Part shown: positions 49,980 to 60,341 of the stretch, one piece after another
How the letters are laid out: every line of letters starts with the position of its first letter
Numbering within the stretch: position 1 is the stretch's first letter
From: Vicia villosa
Taxonomy: Eukaryota; Streptophyta; Magnoliopsida; Fabales; Fabaceae
Direction of reading: 5' to 3'
Assembly (NCBI RefSeq): GCF_029867415.1
Contig: NC_081183.1
Location: 34,926,655-34,990,654 of the forward strand
Length of the DNA stretch: 64,000 bases
The notes under the pieces: model-generated
Told to the model about the DNA's origin: nothing
The model's input: the letters and a program-made list of their open reading frames with translations, nothing else
Databases searched by the model: none
Translations under genes and position numbers: made by a program

Positions 49980-51158
49980 ATGGATTTCACTGATGACATG
50001 GTAGTTACTTTTGGGAGTGAGGATCAGCAGAGACGATATGAGATTCTGGCACAACGTGAGATGGGTCTCACCGCTTTCTCGCATGATGCGACTCTGACAG
50101 TTCTAGGTATTCGGGAAAGTGTGCATTTTATGCTTCATCAGATTGGATGGGAGGATCTCCTTACCACCCGTACACCCACTTTCCGCAACCTGACCTTAGA
50201 GTTTCTGAGTTCACTCAGATATGAGCCTAGACTTGGATTAGGTTTCAACAGAGGAAGAGTTTCATTCAGATTGTTTGGATTCACCTACCGCTTCACCACC
50301 TGTCAGTTGGCCGAGTTACTAGGATATCCCACAGGCATGGATGCCTTGATGGAAGTCGATGATGAGTACTTCCCTAATAACATCGTTGACTACTTTTGGA
50401 GTACCATATCTGGTAGAAACCAGAATGATCTACGTCTCTCTTCAGAAATCCACAATCCCACCATTAGGTATTTCCAGATGATTCTAGCTTTCACACTTCT
50501 TGGAAAACCTTTGGGCGATACTTCGGTGACTAAGGATGAGCTAGGCATTATGATGTGTGTTTTCCAAGCCAGACCGGTTATGGGACTTTCATTTATGCTT
50601 GCTAGGATGGCCACTCTGGCCCAAGATACCATCGGTCCTATCCTTGTAGGTGGTCTTGTTACTAAGATCGCCCGTGCTTTATCTTTGAGAGGCCCGCTTG
50701 CTAGATTGATTCCTTATGGAGGATTCAAATCCATGGACATGGAGTTTTGCTTCAACAAGAGCCTGATTAGCAACTACGAGTCTCCTCCTTATCAGCTTCT
50801 CGTGAACTATGAGCCAATTAATCATTTTGCTCTACCTTGCATTAGGTTCACAAGTGTTCACAAGAAAGAAAATTGGATTTATGACTTGGAAGGACAAGGC
50901 GAGAACGACTTCGAGGAAGAAGAAAGTGATCCGAGGACACCGACTGGCTACTATGACATTGGCACTACACCTGATAAGGATGTGCCTATGGTTGACCATG
51001 CCGCTGCTATAGAGACCCTTCGGAACGACGTTGCTGTACTTCGTACCGATTTAGGGAGACTCCGAGGAGATTTCCACCGATTTATGGATTTGGTCACGGC
51101 AAATCTCGACAGTTTTCATCAACACTTTCAGTCCATCCCGCCTCCGAAAAGTGGCTAA
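49980..51158 (+). CDS. First env-like (ATHILA ORF-1 family) protein
   Basis: Intact frame of 392 codons downstream of pol, in the position of the Athila env-like gene. Motifs: RNLTLEFLSSLRYEPR, GRVSFRLFGFTYRFTTCQLA, SSEIHNPTIRYFQMILAFTL, ENWIYDLEGQ. A C-terminal heptad-like helix follows (AIETLRNDVAVLRTDLGRLR). I see no signal peptide and no convincing transmembrane segment, so the name env-like rests on position and family, not on visible membrane features. The family layout also recalls plant mobile domain proteins. The protein shares the LTLEFLSS, SSxIHNP and NWIYDL motifs with the second copy at 52,095. Function unknown. Confidence 0.82.
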   Translation: MDFTDDMVVTFGSEDQQRRYEILAQREMGLTAFSHDATLTVLGIRESVHFMLHQIGWEDLLTTRTPTFRNLTLEFLSSLRYEPRLGLGFNRGRVSFRLFGFTYRFTTCQLAELLGYPTGMDALMEVDDEYFPNNIVDYFWSTISGRNQNDLRLSSEIHNPTIRYFQMILAFTLLGKPLGDTSVTKDELGIMMCVFQARPVMGLSFMLARMATLAQDTIGPILVGGLVTKIARALSLRGPLARLIPYGGFKSMDMEFCFNKSLISNYESPPYQLLVNYEPINHFALPCIRFTSVHKKENWIYDLEGQGENDFEEEESDPRTPTGYYDIGTTPDKDVPMVDHAAAIETLRNDVAVLRTDLGRLRGDFHRFMDLVTANLDSFHQHFQSIPPPKSG

Positions 51159-51220
51159 TTGAAGATCACTAATTTTTATTTCTAACTCTTACGTTTAGAC
51201 AATGAGGACATCGTCTAGTT

Positions 51221-51240
51221 TAAGTGTGGGGGAAGGGAAT
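51221..51240 (+). promoter_or_regulatory. Polypurine-like tract after the first env-like ORF
   Basis: TAAGTGTGGGGGAAGGGAAT. The sequence is typical of Athila polypurine tracts, but no LTR follows it; AT-rich sequence and a second env-like ORF follow instead. It may be an internal (second) polypurine tract, or mark the end of an ancestral element. Confidence 0.6.
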
Positions 51241-52094
51241 GCTTAGTTAGGATTTACCGCTTTAGAAGTTTTAAATTTTTAGTTTTTCAAATTTCAGCAT
51301 TTTAATTAGTTAGTATTTCTAATTTTAGAACAAAGTTTTAATTTTCAGTTTTTGATTCTAATAAAATTCAGCATCTTCTTTATTCTAGTTTTTACTTTTC
51401 TATGCTTTGTTTCATCTGCTAAATCCCTATGTGTGCATTATAATAATTGCTGCTATATACTATTGTTAAAAATAAATATTGTTGCACTAATGTATCTGTG
51501 GAACACAACACAATTCTAGTCTGCTACCTATACTCTACTCTGCTGCTGTTATAAAAATTTATATTGGTATAGGCTATTTATTTATTATACTGAGAATTAT
51601 ATACACACCCTTTATAATACTTTGACTATCAGTCAAAAGTATTTATGTCATTACTGTTGGTCCAATAGCAATGCATGCATTATGGTCAAAAAAGCAAATT
51701 ATGGAATCTTTGCATGCACGCTGCACACACGCGACAGACGCACATGCATGTACATGCATGCCTGCCGTCCGCCAGAGAGGGCCCCACGCCGTTCGTCCCC
51801 CCTGCCTCCTTCCGTTCGGCGCCCTCCTTAAATGCAGAGAAGTGCATTTGTTTCGTTTCAAGCCCAGAAGCAACCAATTTCTCTGCTGTTTCAAACTTCT
51901 CAGTGCTAAATTAATTTCCATTTTCATCTTCAATCCAAACCTCACCTTAATCTCCATTCAATACTCAGTCAATCTATTTTCAACCTTCACTCTGCTATAT
52001 ATTATGCCACTGCCACAAACAGAACCATAAACCACAAGTATTTTTCTGCTATTTCTTCTATAATTTCTTTCACACTTCCAGCAGAAAATTTACT
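51241..52094 (+). other. Interval with GC-rich, CATGCATG-rich segment before the second env-like ORF
   Basis: The left half is AT-rich with no gene. From 51,660 to 51,840 the composition changes sharply: several overlapping CATGCATG/TGCATGCA motifs, then a GC-rich stretch (CCGTCCGCCAGAGAGGGCCC) and pyrimidine-rich sequence that looks like a transcript leader. This arrangement resembles the U3-R part of Athila LTRs (E near 36,590 also has GGCATGCATGCAC), so it may be a leftover LTR piece or an internal promoter. Confidence 0.45.
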
Positions 52095-53440
52095 ATGGCT
52101 AACCTCAACAACCAAAACGAAGAAGATTTTCCTGGCGTTATTTTTCGAATTGGAGAAGCGGGAGAAATTCAACGAAACCGATACCGAAGTTTCGCTCAGA
52201 GAGGGGTGGTAGCATCAAGGTTCCCCCATATCGATAGCTTGCGAAGTTTGGGGCTGTTCGAAACCGGTGTGCAAATATTACTCCAGCAAACGGGTTTATC
52301 ATTCGTGAGCACACTAGACTTCCCCACATACGAGGCGTTAACCTTGGAGTTCCTAAGCTCTTACATTTACAACACACCCATCGACGCTTCTCACAACCTT
52401 ATCGGAACTGCTACCTTCCGACTATTCAACCGAGAATACACCATGAATCAAGGAAGCATTAGTGCTCTTTTTCGGTTCACACGTGTTGAAGGAGCCAACT
52501 ATAGAATTCCGCCCGAGCTTGACTGGCAAGGAGCCTCAAATGATACTTGGCGTCGAATATCCGGTAATGAAAATGTCGCTCCCGACATGCGCTTCTCTTC
52601 ACAAATTCATAACCCGGCTATGCGTTACTTCCACCGCATTTTAGCAAATACTATTTTTGGAAGAACCAACAGCAACAAAGTCAATGGTAAGGAGTTATAC
52701 TTCTTTTATTGTGCCTTTGCCAATCGTAGGATCAATGCCAACACTTTCCTTATGACTCACATTCAAGCTCTTGTATCAAGAGAAGGAAACACACCATTAT
52801 GTGTAGGATGGCTTGTCACTGGTATAGCTCGAGCCCTCGACCTAAATGATAGGCTTGAAAATCTACCTTCTATACCGCCCGTTTTTATGATATCAATAAC
52901 TGCAGAGCTGGTCGCCTTATCGAATCAAGATCAGACGGAAGGTACAACCTCATGGTGCAAAACAAGGAAATTCGTAGTGTTATACTGCCAAACATCGAGA
53001 TCACTAAGATAGACCGCAGAGACAACTGGATCTATGATCTCGACGCACCTGCTCCTGGTGAGAACGTAGAAGATAATCAAAATAATGCAGATAATGTGGA
53101 TGAGGTTGAGCAAGAAATGGATCAAGGAGAGCCCCAGCCTGATGAAAACCCCCAACCCAATCCTGAAAATGTTGCAGGACCATCTGTACCTCCACCCGAA
53201 GAAGGAATCAACGAATCACACTGGATGATGTGTATAGAGAGATGATTCGCAACCACGAGGAAAAAACTCAGTGTCATCTAAGGATTGAGGCGGGTCAGAA
53301 CGAAATGATGACGCTGATGCGTGAAATGCAAAGAGATCAACACGACTATGCGTACTGGAATGATCGTAGCATTGCAGACCTCACGGAAGAAATACATTGC
53401 TTAACATATCGTGTTGAAGGCTTACATGAGTATGTGTACC
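52095..53440 (+). pseudogene. Second env-like (ATHILA ORF-1 family) gene, broken and interrupted
   Basis: Starts MANLNNQNEEDFPGVIFRIG and reads open to about 52,880. Then a frame change moves the reading to the frame with DRRDNWIYDLDAPAPGE, and a second one near 53,230 leads to a coiled-coil-like part (MREMQRDQHDYAYWND). Family motifs LTLEFLSSYIYNTP, SSQIHNPAMRYFHRILANTI and CVGWLVTGIARALDL align with the first copy at 49,980, but identity is low, so this is not a recent duplicate. At 53,441 the Tat element B is inserted in its C-terminal part. The acidic proline-rich linker (QPDENPQPNPENVAGPS) is a difference from the first copy. Confidence 0.78.
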
Positions 53441-54426
53441 TGTTTACGGTGATTTCCGGTAAACAACCGCTAGTCTTCCAAACTATAATAAATATGATTT
53501 GGTTACTCGCAGGATCGACTAGATTGATCCTAGGACACATAGTCAAGAAGATTGTTATCAATGTTCATTCGAACCATATTCATGATTTGTCTTCTTCAAT
53601 AAGCGTTGTTCGATTAAAGAACAAATAGTCTTGATAATCACTTTGTTATATATAAATGTGACTTCAACGAAAAGATAAGTAACATAACATATGAAATTAA
53701 AAGGACTATTAAAACGTAAAGAATCTTAAACTGCAGAAACGTTAAAGACTTTGAAAGTAAATAACATGAAAGTAATTCGAAAGTAAATGACATTAAAGTA
53801 AAGATACAGAAATGTAAATGGCAAGAAGTAAACGAAATGCAGTAATTCTGGAAGATATTTAAAAACAAAAGATAATACACATGTATTAAAGTGGTGGTGT
53901 CATACGTACATTTTCTCAGCGAACTCTTTCTCTTAACGCTTGATACTTGAGTAAATATGTGAGTGATTTGTACAAAATGAACACACAAAATTCTAACATT
54001 AAGACTCCTATTTATACTAGTTTCGACCTTAACGGTCCTACACTAATCTGCTGCCACGTTTCTCATAAGAACTTCTAGCGACGCCATCTGTTACTTGGAC
54101 AGTTACGAAACCGTCTTCGAATTTCAAATCTTCCCGCCTGAGTCCGTCTTCGACGCGTGGCAGTGTATTAAAACACTACGAAAACACGCTAAGTAGTAAT
54201 ACTTGAATATATTTATAAATTTTGTCTAAGTCCCCGAAGACACATACTTTTCACTAGCTTTCAGTATTCATTATCTTCACAGCGAACTTAGAAATCTTTA
54301 TTCTCGAAGCATGACCATCAGTAGCCATTCTTTTATTTTTAAGGGATGGCTATCAGTAACCATCTTTCCTTCGATTTTCTACTTCTTCGAAGGACAAATA
54401 CTACAAAACGAAATCTTCAGCTAACA
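53441..54426 (-). repeat. 3' LTR of Tat element B
   Basis: 986 bp. On the + strand TGTTTACGGTGATTTCCGGT...CTTCAGCTAACA; on the coding strand TGTTAGC...GTAAACA. A minus-strand TATA box (TATAAATAGG) lies at about 54,007-54,016. It matches element A's LTR (16,041-16,824) and, at its 3' end, fragment D's. Confidence 0.88.
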
Positions 54427-54443
54427 AATTGCCCCCAATAAAT
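54427..54443 (-). promoter_or_regulatory. Polypurine tract of element B
   Basis: Coding strand ATTTATTGGGGGCAATT, next to the LTR start TGTTAGCTG. It matches the position and form seen in element A. Confidence 0.75.
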
Positions 54444-54689
54444 GCCTGTTTCGAGAGTCAACAGAAATAGGCGTTTCTTGTCATTATAAGATTTCGTTCT
54501 TTATTGATCTTTGAGAGTTCCAAGACTGCTGACTAACGTCATAATCATTGATGACCCTGTTTCCGAAACGTCTTGTCATTTTCAAAGATGTCTTCTCATA
54601 ACTTACATTCCCACGTTTTAACCTTACTTCTTGATCATTACTCCTACATACTAGGAGTGAAGCTAACTTATTCGACCGCCGTTGGATTA

Positions 54690-54765
54690 AATCACCAGCC
54701 GCCACGTGTTCTTTGGATTTTACCCAAAAGATTTAAAAAGGGTTTCCGTTAAACCTTTAAATACT
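54690..54765 (+). promoter_or_regulatory. Promoter-like region of the PMD-type antisense gene in B
   Basis: A G-box core CCACGTG at about 54,702-54,708 is followed by a TATA-like TTTAAATACT near 54,756-54,765, about 115-120 bp before the likely start codon at 54,878. Element A has a better TATA box (TATAAATAG) at the matching place. Both point away from the LTR, opposite to the element's own transcription. Confidence 0.5.
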
Positions 54766-54877
54766 TGGTCTTGTACTTCTACACAACCTTTCATTCCTAT
54801 TTCTTCATCTTCTTCAACAAAAAACCAAACATCTTCAATCTCTTCAAAATCTCGCTCTCTTAATCAGAAATTTCTCT

Positions 54878-57800
54878 ATGGCTTCATCTTCAAATGTTCT
54901 TCAACCTGCTCTGAAGCTCCAATCAACAACACAGTCTGGGGAAAAGAGCACGTTCAAAACCCTAACACCGAAGAAATACGCGCTATTTACGCTTCCCAGG
55001 TAATCATTCCCTTTGAACTTTCTGGAAAATCTCTCGCTTTTATGGGTCCATTACCAGGTGAAAATATCCCATCTCTGAATAAATTCTTCCCTGCTTATTA
55101 CAAGACTAGACCATTAGTTAGCAAAATTAGAATAGATGAAGATGGCTGTTCTCCCTCAGGAAAATCTGCTAACATGGAAGAAACTCCAACTGTAACTCCT
55201 TTAGCTTTAGCGAAAATTAGGTTAAACTATATGACCAACTCTGTAAAAGTGTTTAGGTAAATTCCTTTAGCCAAAGATCCTGATTTGTACTATGCCTGGT
55301 TAGAAAAAGTAGAGAAACAGAAAGAATCCTTCTGGAAATCGTTAGGAATATACGATTTGATTCAATTGTCCAAGACAGGTTTAGAATACAACCAACCCAT
55401 GTTAGTAGCAGCGGTTCACTTTTGGGATGCTTCTCACAACACTTTCCATCTCCCCTGTGGAATGGTTACCCCTACTCTTTTCGATGTGGCTGCGATTACA
55501 GGACTTCGACCAACTGGCGAAACCTTCGATCCCAACGAAATGGATAATGATACTATTGGTTTTAATGACTCACAAGTCACTTATACTGCATTCATCCAGA
55601 AGCATCATATTACCACCGAAACGGCAGTATCCGATGAAGAGCATATTGCTTTCCTAGCGCTATGGCTTTCACGATGTGCCTTCTGCTCAAGATCTATTCA
55701 AGTTGCAAAGAGGTACCTTTGCATGGCTAATCAGTTGCATGCTGGAAAAAAGCTCAACCTCAGCCAACTGCTTTTAGGGTCTCTTTATGAAAACCTCAGC
55801 GAAGCTGCAACCCTTACCAAGAATTTCAAATCCGGTAGTTTACTTTATGCTGGCCCTTTCTGGCTATTACAACTGTGGCTTAATGCTACATTCGAAACTC
55901 ATCTTCCCTTTCGAGGAAACGTCAATGAGGAGGATAGCAAAATCAAAAATCGAACTATAGAAGGGACCAGGTTAGCTTACCTAACTCCAAAAGAAGAAAT
56001 TGGAAAGCTTCGTGAACACTTCTTGGCGTATTCAATGATGTTTGCCCGGCGTAACCAGTTCGATCCTTCTATGGCCCCAGTTGTACACAGAACAATAGGT
56101 CCCGAAGGGTTTACTCGAAAATTCCCATCAACATCTCAGGATCAACAAACTGAGTCTATGGAAATTTGGGAAGCCTTTCTGACTCCAAGGTTATTTTCCC
56201 ATCGCCTCCGACCATCAAAAGGACAATGTATTCTCATGTGCTATCAACCAAATTTGGTCTCGAGACAGTTTGGGTTGGTTCAAATAAAACCCAAGTGTTT
56301 ATATGAGAAAAGGAACCATATGTGTTTCCATACCTTGTACTTGACTAAAGAAGAATGTAAAACAAAAATCAACAAATACGTTGGTACCACCAATCTTTCT
56401 CCTGTCCCTTTCGAACCTGCTTTTTATTCTACACCAGACTTTCATCAATGGTGGACGGATTATTATAGCTCCCAAATCTTTGATGCTGATAGCCTTGCTC
56501 AAGAACTAACTGCAGCTTTTACTGATGTGCAGGAGAATTTTCAAAAAGGTACTTCAACTCATATTAAAGAAATCCAAGCTTTTCAAAAATTCTTTGAAAC
56601 TATCTACAGGCCTGATGATCTTAGTCAGACCGTTCGTGAGGCTGCAGTCATTTTGCGCGAAAAGTTTTCCGCCAAACTGGATAAGTTGAAATTGCCCTCG
56701 TATGTTCGACCAGAACTACGTTATGAAGTGGCTTTCAAACTTAATCCTCCAAAATTCCCTCCACTACCAAGTGCTGATTTTGGTGTGGCTCTAAGTCCTC
56801 CTTTCCCAGACTGGTTCGTGTGTGGGAATGCTCTCAAAATTCTTCGAGAGAGTACCAAAAAACGCGCTGAACGAGTGGTTCCGACTAAGCATACCTTGGA
56901 TACTTTCAAAGGACATCTTCATATAGATCTTAAACATGTTCGTGTCCTGACCCCAATACCTGAAGGTTTGGATTAAGACAATCTTTTCGACTGACTTTTC
57001 TTTTCTTTGCTGATATACTGATTTCAGTTTCAACTACAGCTGTTGCACGAAGGAGGAAGATCAAGGAAGCTTCTGCCCAAAAAGATTCTGGGACATCTAA
57101 GAGCAACAAACCAAGTGAAAGTGATTCCATCGTCACTGGCAAGAAGCCCACGGTACATACTCATCTCATATTCTTGATTTTGTACAATCTGTGAGTAGTA
57201 TCCATCTTACTTATCGTCTACTCGCCAGAGCTCGAAACCCCCAACAGGTTCGAAGCGGAAAGCTTCCTCGACAGCTGCCTCAGATGGCGAAGATAAATCC
57301 CCTCCCCAAACTAGACAAGGACACAAGAAGAGACAAAAAGCTGTTACCCCTTCAAGAAAAGGGAAAAGGATAAGTCCCTCTAAAGCTGCTTCTCCTGGCG
57401 ATAAGGCGTCCTCTGAAGAGTCTCCTTTGAAAACTGCTAGTAATGCTTTCGTTGTGGAAAGTCATAATTCAAGTCCAGACAATATCCCAACCAAGGTATT
57501 TGGGTTCCACCCCACATATTATCTTGTGATTTTAACCAAATAATTATACTGACATTTACCTTGTTATTGCAGGATGACGCTGGCATTGCCACTTCAGGTT
57601 TCAAAGACCATGGCTTTACCATTAATGTTGACAAACTTTACGGTAATTGTCAAACTTTAACTTTCGTCAACTAAACCCCTCAAAGGCTTATCTTTATGAT
57701 TAACTTTGCTCCGTTTAACATAGGTACCTCTCAAAACCAAACTCATGTTCTCTCGCCAGTCTTCGAAGATGTTAGGCCAATTGCTACCATATTGCCTAAT

Positions 57801-58802
57801 GAACCAGTCGAAGAAAGTCACTCCACTGACGAATCCCCACCTACTCATCAAGACAAAACTTTGGAAGAAGATCATCCATTCTCAGGCAGCGACAATGTGA
57901 ACCCCCAAACACATGACAGCGAAGATACTGCGTCGGAGCAAGATGCTATGGAAGAGATTTCTCAACCAGAAAAACAAGATCCTCAAGGGACTTCGACTCT
58001 TGATACAAAAACCATTCCTGAGACAACTTCGACGCTTGCCCCTGCGAAGCCTACTCCTTCGGAGCTGGAACAACTTAAGCAAACTGATCCTCTTAGTTTC
58101 TTAAAGGCTATCATGAATGCGAATACTTCTTCGCCTTCGGAACTTGATGTCTCTCCAGCTGTAACTGTAGAATCTAATGATAAAGAAGATATTCCTAGCC
58201 TCCTCCGACAAATAAAAGAGAGATTCTTTGGGGTCAATCTTGTAGATGTTCTCAACCGGGAACCTATTAAGAGTCACAACTTAAATCAACTTCTAAAGAA
58301 GGTAGATTTGCTTCAAGTTTCCACAGAAGTTTCAGAGGTAATTGTTCTGCTAGGCTCTCTACTCGAGCAACTCCAGGCCAACATTCTTCGAAAGCAAAAT
58401 GTCGAAAAAGAGCTATCTGAGACAATGGCCTCTCATGACTCTTCATGGAATTCTGCTGTGGGCGCAACGAAACAAGGTGAGGCCCTCAAGCTTAAACATT
58501 CAGAAAATCAGAAGGCCTTTGATGATTATGAGAAGAACATCAACTCCTGGAAACAAGAGATAAAGGCACTCGAGGACAAGATAAAAGAAGCTGAACGTTG
58601 TCAGGCTGCCATACAAAAATCTAACCAACAAGATTTGCTCGAAGTGGTGCAGTCGGGAATTAAACATTTCGAGACTGCACAGAAATTAGTGCCAGAGATT
58701 GAAAGATTGAAGAAACAACGGGCACTAATTGAGCTTCGTATGTCTTCGTGGGAGACTCAATACTTGAAGATCAAAACGGATCTCCCTAAGGATTTTAACT
58801 AG
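54878..58802 (+). pseudogene. Antisense multi-exon PMD-type gene of element B (nearly intact)
   Basis: Accessory gene on the strand opposite to pol. Exons as read: 54,878-56,965, 57,028-57,152, 57,229-57,495, 57,573-57,642, 57,724-58,802; all introns are GT-AG and exons 1-5 join in frame. Exon 1 encodes the plant mobile domain/aminotransferase-like region: GKSLAFMGPLPGENIPSLNK, FHLPCGMVTPTLFDVAAITG, CYQPNLVSRQFGLVQIKPK, STHIKEIQAFQKFFETIYRP, LPSADFGVALSPPFPDWFVC. Exons 2-4 are short, basic and serine-rich (SSKPPTGSKRKASS, SRKGKRISPSK). Exon 5 has the LEQLKQTDPLSFLKAIMNA motif and a long C-terminal coiled coil, ending at a TAG at 58,800. Damage: a frame change in the first 40 codons and a TAA at about 55,258; otherwise open. 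Function unknown. Intron positions match element A. Confidence 0.8.
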
Positions 58803-59243
58803 ATGTTTTCAGTCCTGTTACTTGTTGCACCTTTGTTTTGTAATCAAAACTATTGTAGACCCATAATATTTGTATGCTTGACTCCCATTTATATCTATAA
58901 TGTTTGCCAGCATTACTTTAGCGAATCTAAACATTTCTGCCAAAATATATCTTTAGATTTTCTACAGTGCTTTTATTTAATGCAACGTGTAGAACCTGAA
59001 CATCTTTCGCAGCATCCTTGCCTCTAGACTTGACGTTTCCCCTTCTCTAGCCATAATCATTATTAAACAGTGACGTCACTTTCTCCAAAACGTCGGTTTA
59101 AGACGTGCGTGCATCAGTTTCATGATTACTTCTCAACTTCCAAGGGCGGGAAACGGCGGAAGCCATAACTTCTTTCTTTGGAAAACCAACCGCAGTCCAA
59201 TCACTCATTAATAATTTAAAACCACCCTTCAGTATTCCCAGTC
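58803..59243 (+). other. Spacer between the two antisense genes of B
   Basis: 3' region of the PMD-type gene followed by promoter sequence of the next gene. It contains short pyrimidine-rich tracts and an ACGTCA-type element (CAGTGACGTCACTTT near 59,070). No further gene is visible. Confidence 0.5.
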
Positions 59244-59250
59244 TATATAA
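59244..59250 (+). promoter_or_regulatory. TATA box of the 244-codon antisense gene
   Basis: TATATAA (within CTATATAAAGGG), 108 bp before the start codon at 59,359, with a pyrimidine-rich leader (TTTATTTCTTCATTCATGCG) in the expected place for transcription start. A palindromic TGACGTCA site lies about 170 bp upstream. Confidence 0.65.
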
Positions 59251-59358
59251 AGGGTCTAATATTGCCTTTATTTCTTCATTCATGCGCTTTCTCTCCAAAC
59301 CAAACACAGAAAAAGAAAACACACAACTTCTTTCTCAAAACACCTTTCTTACCTTGCA

Positions 59359-60093
59359 ATGGCTGAAACTCTCTCCTTTAACAACATCAAAGCCCTCATC
59401 AAAGGTGAGTTCAGACTCTCTGAGGATGAACTTACTCGTAACTTCATCAATATCGAAACCCTTTTTGTCAACCAAGAACTAAACTTCTATTTTGAAGAAG
59501 TCCTGGAGGGTGCTATCTACCCCAACATGGTGGCAGAATTTTGGATGAATGCGTCTTTACGCATAGATCCTGAAGGTAGGGCCACCATTGATTCAGCAAT
59601 TCGACATGCTCACCTTAGCATCACTCCCACCACTATTGCCAACCTAATAAGATGCAATAATTCTGGGGAAACTTTTGATGACAACAGTTTCAGCATGACT
59701 ACTCATCTCATGTTGAGAACTCTTATGGACAATGATCGCTTCAGCGCTAAAGTCATCAGGATCTGGCACCAGATGCTCGTGGGGAACTTCCAACCTCGGC
59801 GGATCGATGAAAACAACATCATGGTTGAAGACTTGGAGTTTATCCTCTGTGGTCTTCGAGGGAGGAAAATTAACATTCCTTTAATGATCTTTAAAGGACT
59901 TGTTAAAGCTGTCTCCATCGGTGTTGACCGTCGAGAGAGTGTGACCTGTCTTCCATACGGGAGACTCCTCAGTTACATTTTCCTTAAGAAAGGTGTAGTG
60001 AGGAGGATGCGTGATACTGGAGCCAGGGATATGTTCGAAGCTGAACCCTCGCCTGTGCTGTCCTTGGAAGGCTTAGACCAAAGGATCAACTAG
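59359..60093 (+). CDS. Second antisense gene of B: putative plant transposon protein domain
   Basis: Intact single-exon frame of 244 codons (MAETLSFNNIKALIKGEFRL), antisense to pol and located between pol's 3' end and the PMD-type gene. Motifs: VLEGAIYPNMVAEFWMNASL, AHLSITPTTIANLIRCNNSG, RIWHQMLVGNFQPRRIDENN, CGLRGRKINIPLMIFKGLVK. These fit the family annotated as putative plant transposon protein domain in legumes, with a layout like the N-terminal half of Athila ORF-1 proteins. No catalytic motif, signal peptide or membrane segment is visible. An AATGAAAAATA-type poly(A) context follows near 60,200. It has its own TATA box. Function unknown; an intact frame in an otherwise recent-looking element suggests it has been kept until lately. 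Confidence 0.75.
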   Translation: MAETLSFNNIKALIKGEFRLSEDELTRNFINIETLFVNQELNFYFEEVLEGAIYPNMVAEFWMNASLRIDPEGRATIDSAIRHAHLSITPTTIANLIRCNNSGETFDDNSFSMTTHLMLRTLMDNDRFSAKVIRIWHQMLVGNFQPRRIDENNIMVEDLEFILCGLRGRKINIPLMIFKGLVKAVSIGVDRRESVTCLPYGRLLSYIFLKKGVVRRMRDTGARDMFEAEPSPVLSLEGLDQRIN

Positions 60094-60341
60094 CTAGTTT
60101 TTACCTTAGGTTTTTTTTATATGCCTTCTTTTTTTTTCCTTTTTAATCTCAGATCCTGTTCTTTGGATCTTTTTGTAATGCATGTACTTCTATGCTTTAA
60201 ATGAAAAATATTTTGGTGTCTCCTTAGACTCTTTTCCTTCCATTTAAAATTTATTCTGATCGCAAAGCTATTTTGATCAATGTGGCGTATATGTTTTGGC
60301 ACATGCCTGGCCATTTTGGCTTTTCGTAGTACCCTGCGTAT
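60094..60341. other. Gap between the convergent 3' ends of the antisense gene and pol
   Basis: About 250 bp holding the 3' ends of the + strand gene and of the minus-strand pol. T-rich with a run TTTTTTTTCCTTTTT near 60,128. No gene. Confidence 0.5.

Larger units (their letters stand above)
43225..53440 (+). mobile_element. Athila-lineage element C (right end outside or lost)
   Basis: Order: 5' LTR 43,225-44,734, primer-binding site 44,741-44,758, gag, protease-RT-RNase H-integrase (broken), env-like ORF at 49,980, a polypurine-like tract at 51,221, and a second env-like ORF at 52,095 interrupted at 53,441 by element B. The 3' LTR is not visible and should lie beyond B if the element is complete. 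The left flank GAAGG (43,220-43,224) is the candidate target duplication. Gag is open but pol carries several disabling changes, so the copy is not autonomous. Confidence 0.88.

Noticed and set aside
51221..51240. Polypurine tract read as the 3' end of Athila C
   Set aside because: No LTR start (TGATAACACG) follows. A second env-like ORF follows instead, so it is treated as an internal tract.
51643..52030. Overlapping frames of 63-119 codons on both strands in the GC-rich segment
   Set aside because: Local GC content lowers stop frequency. No frame has motifs, and they overlap in conflicting frames.
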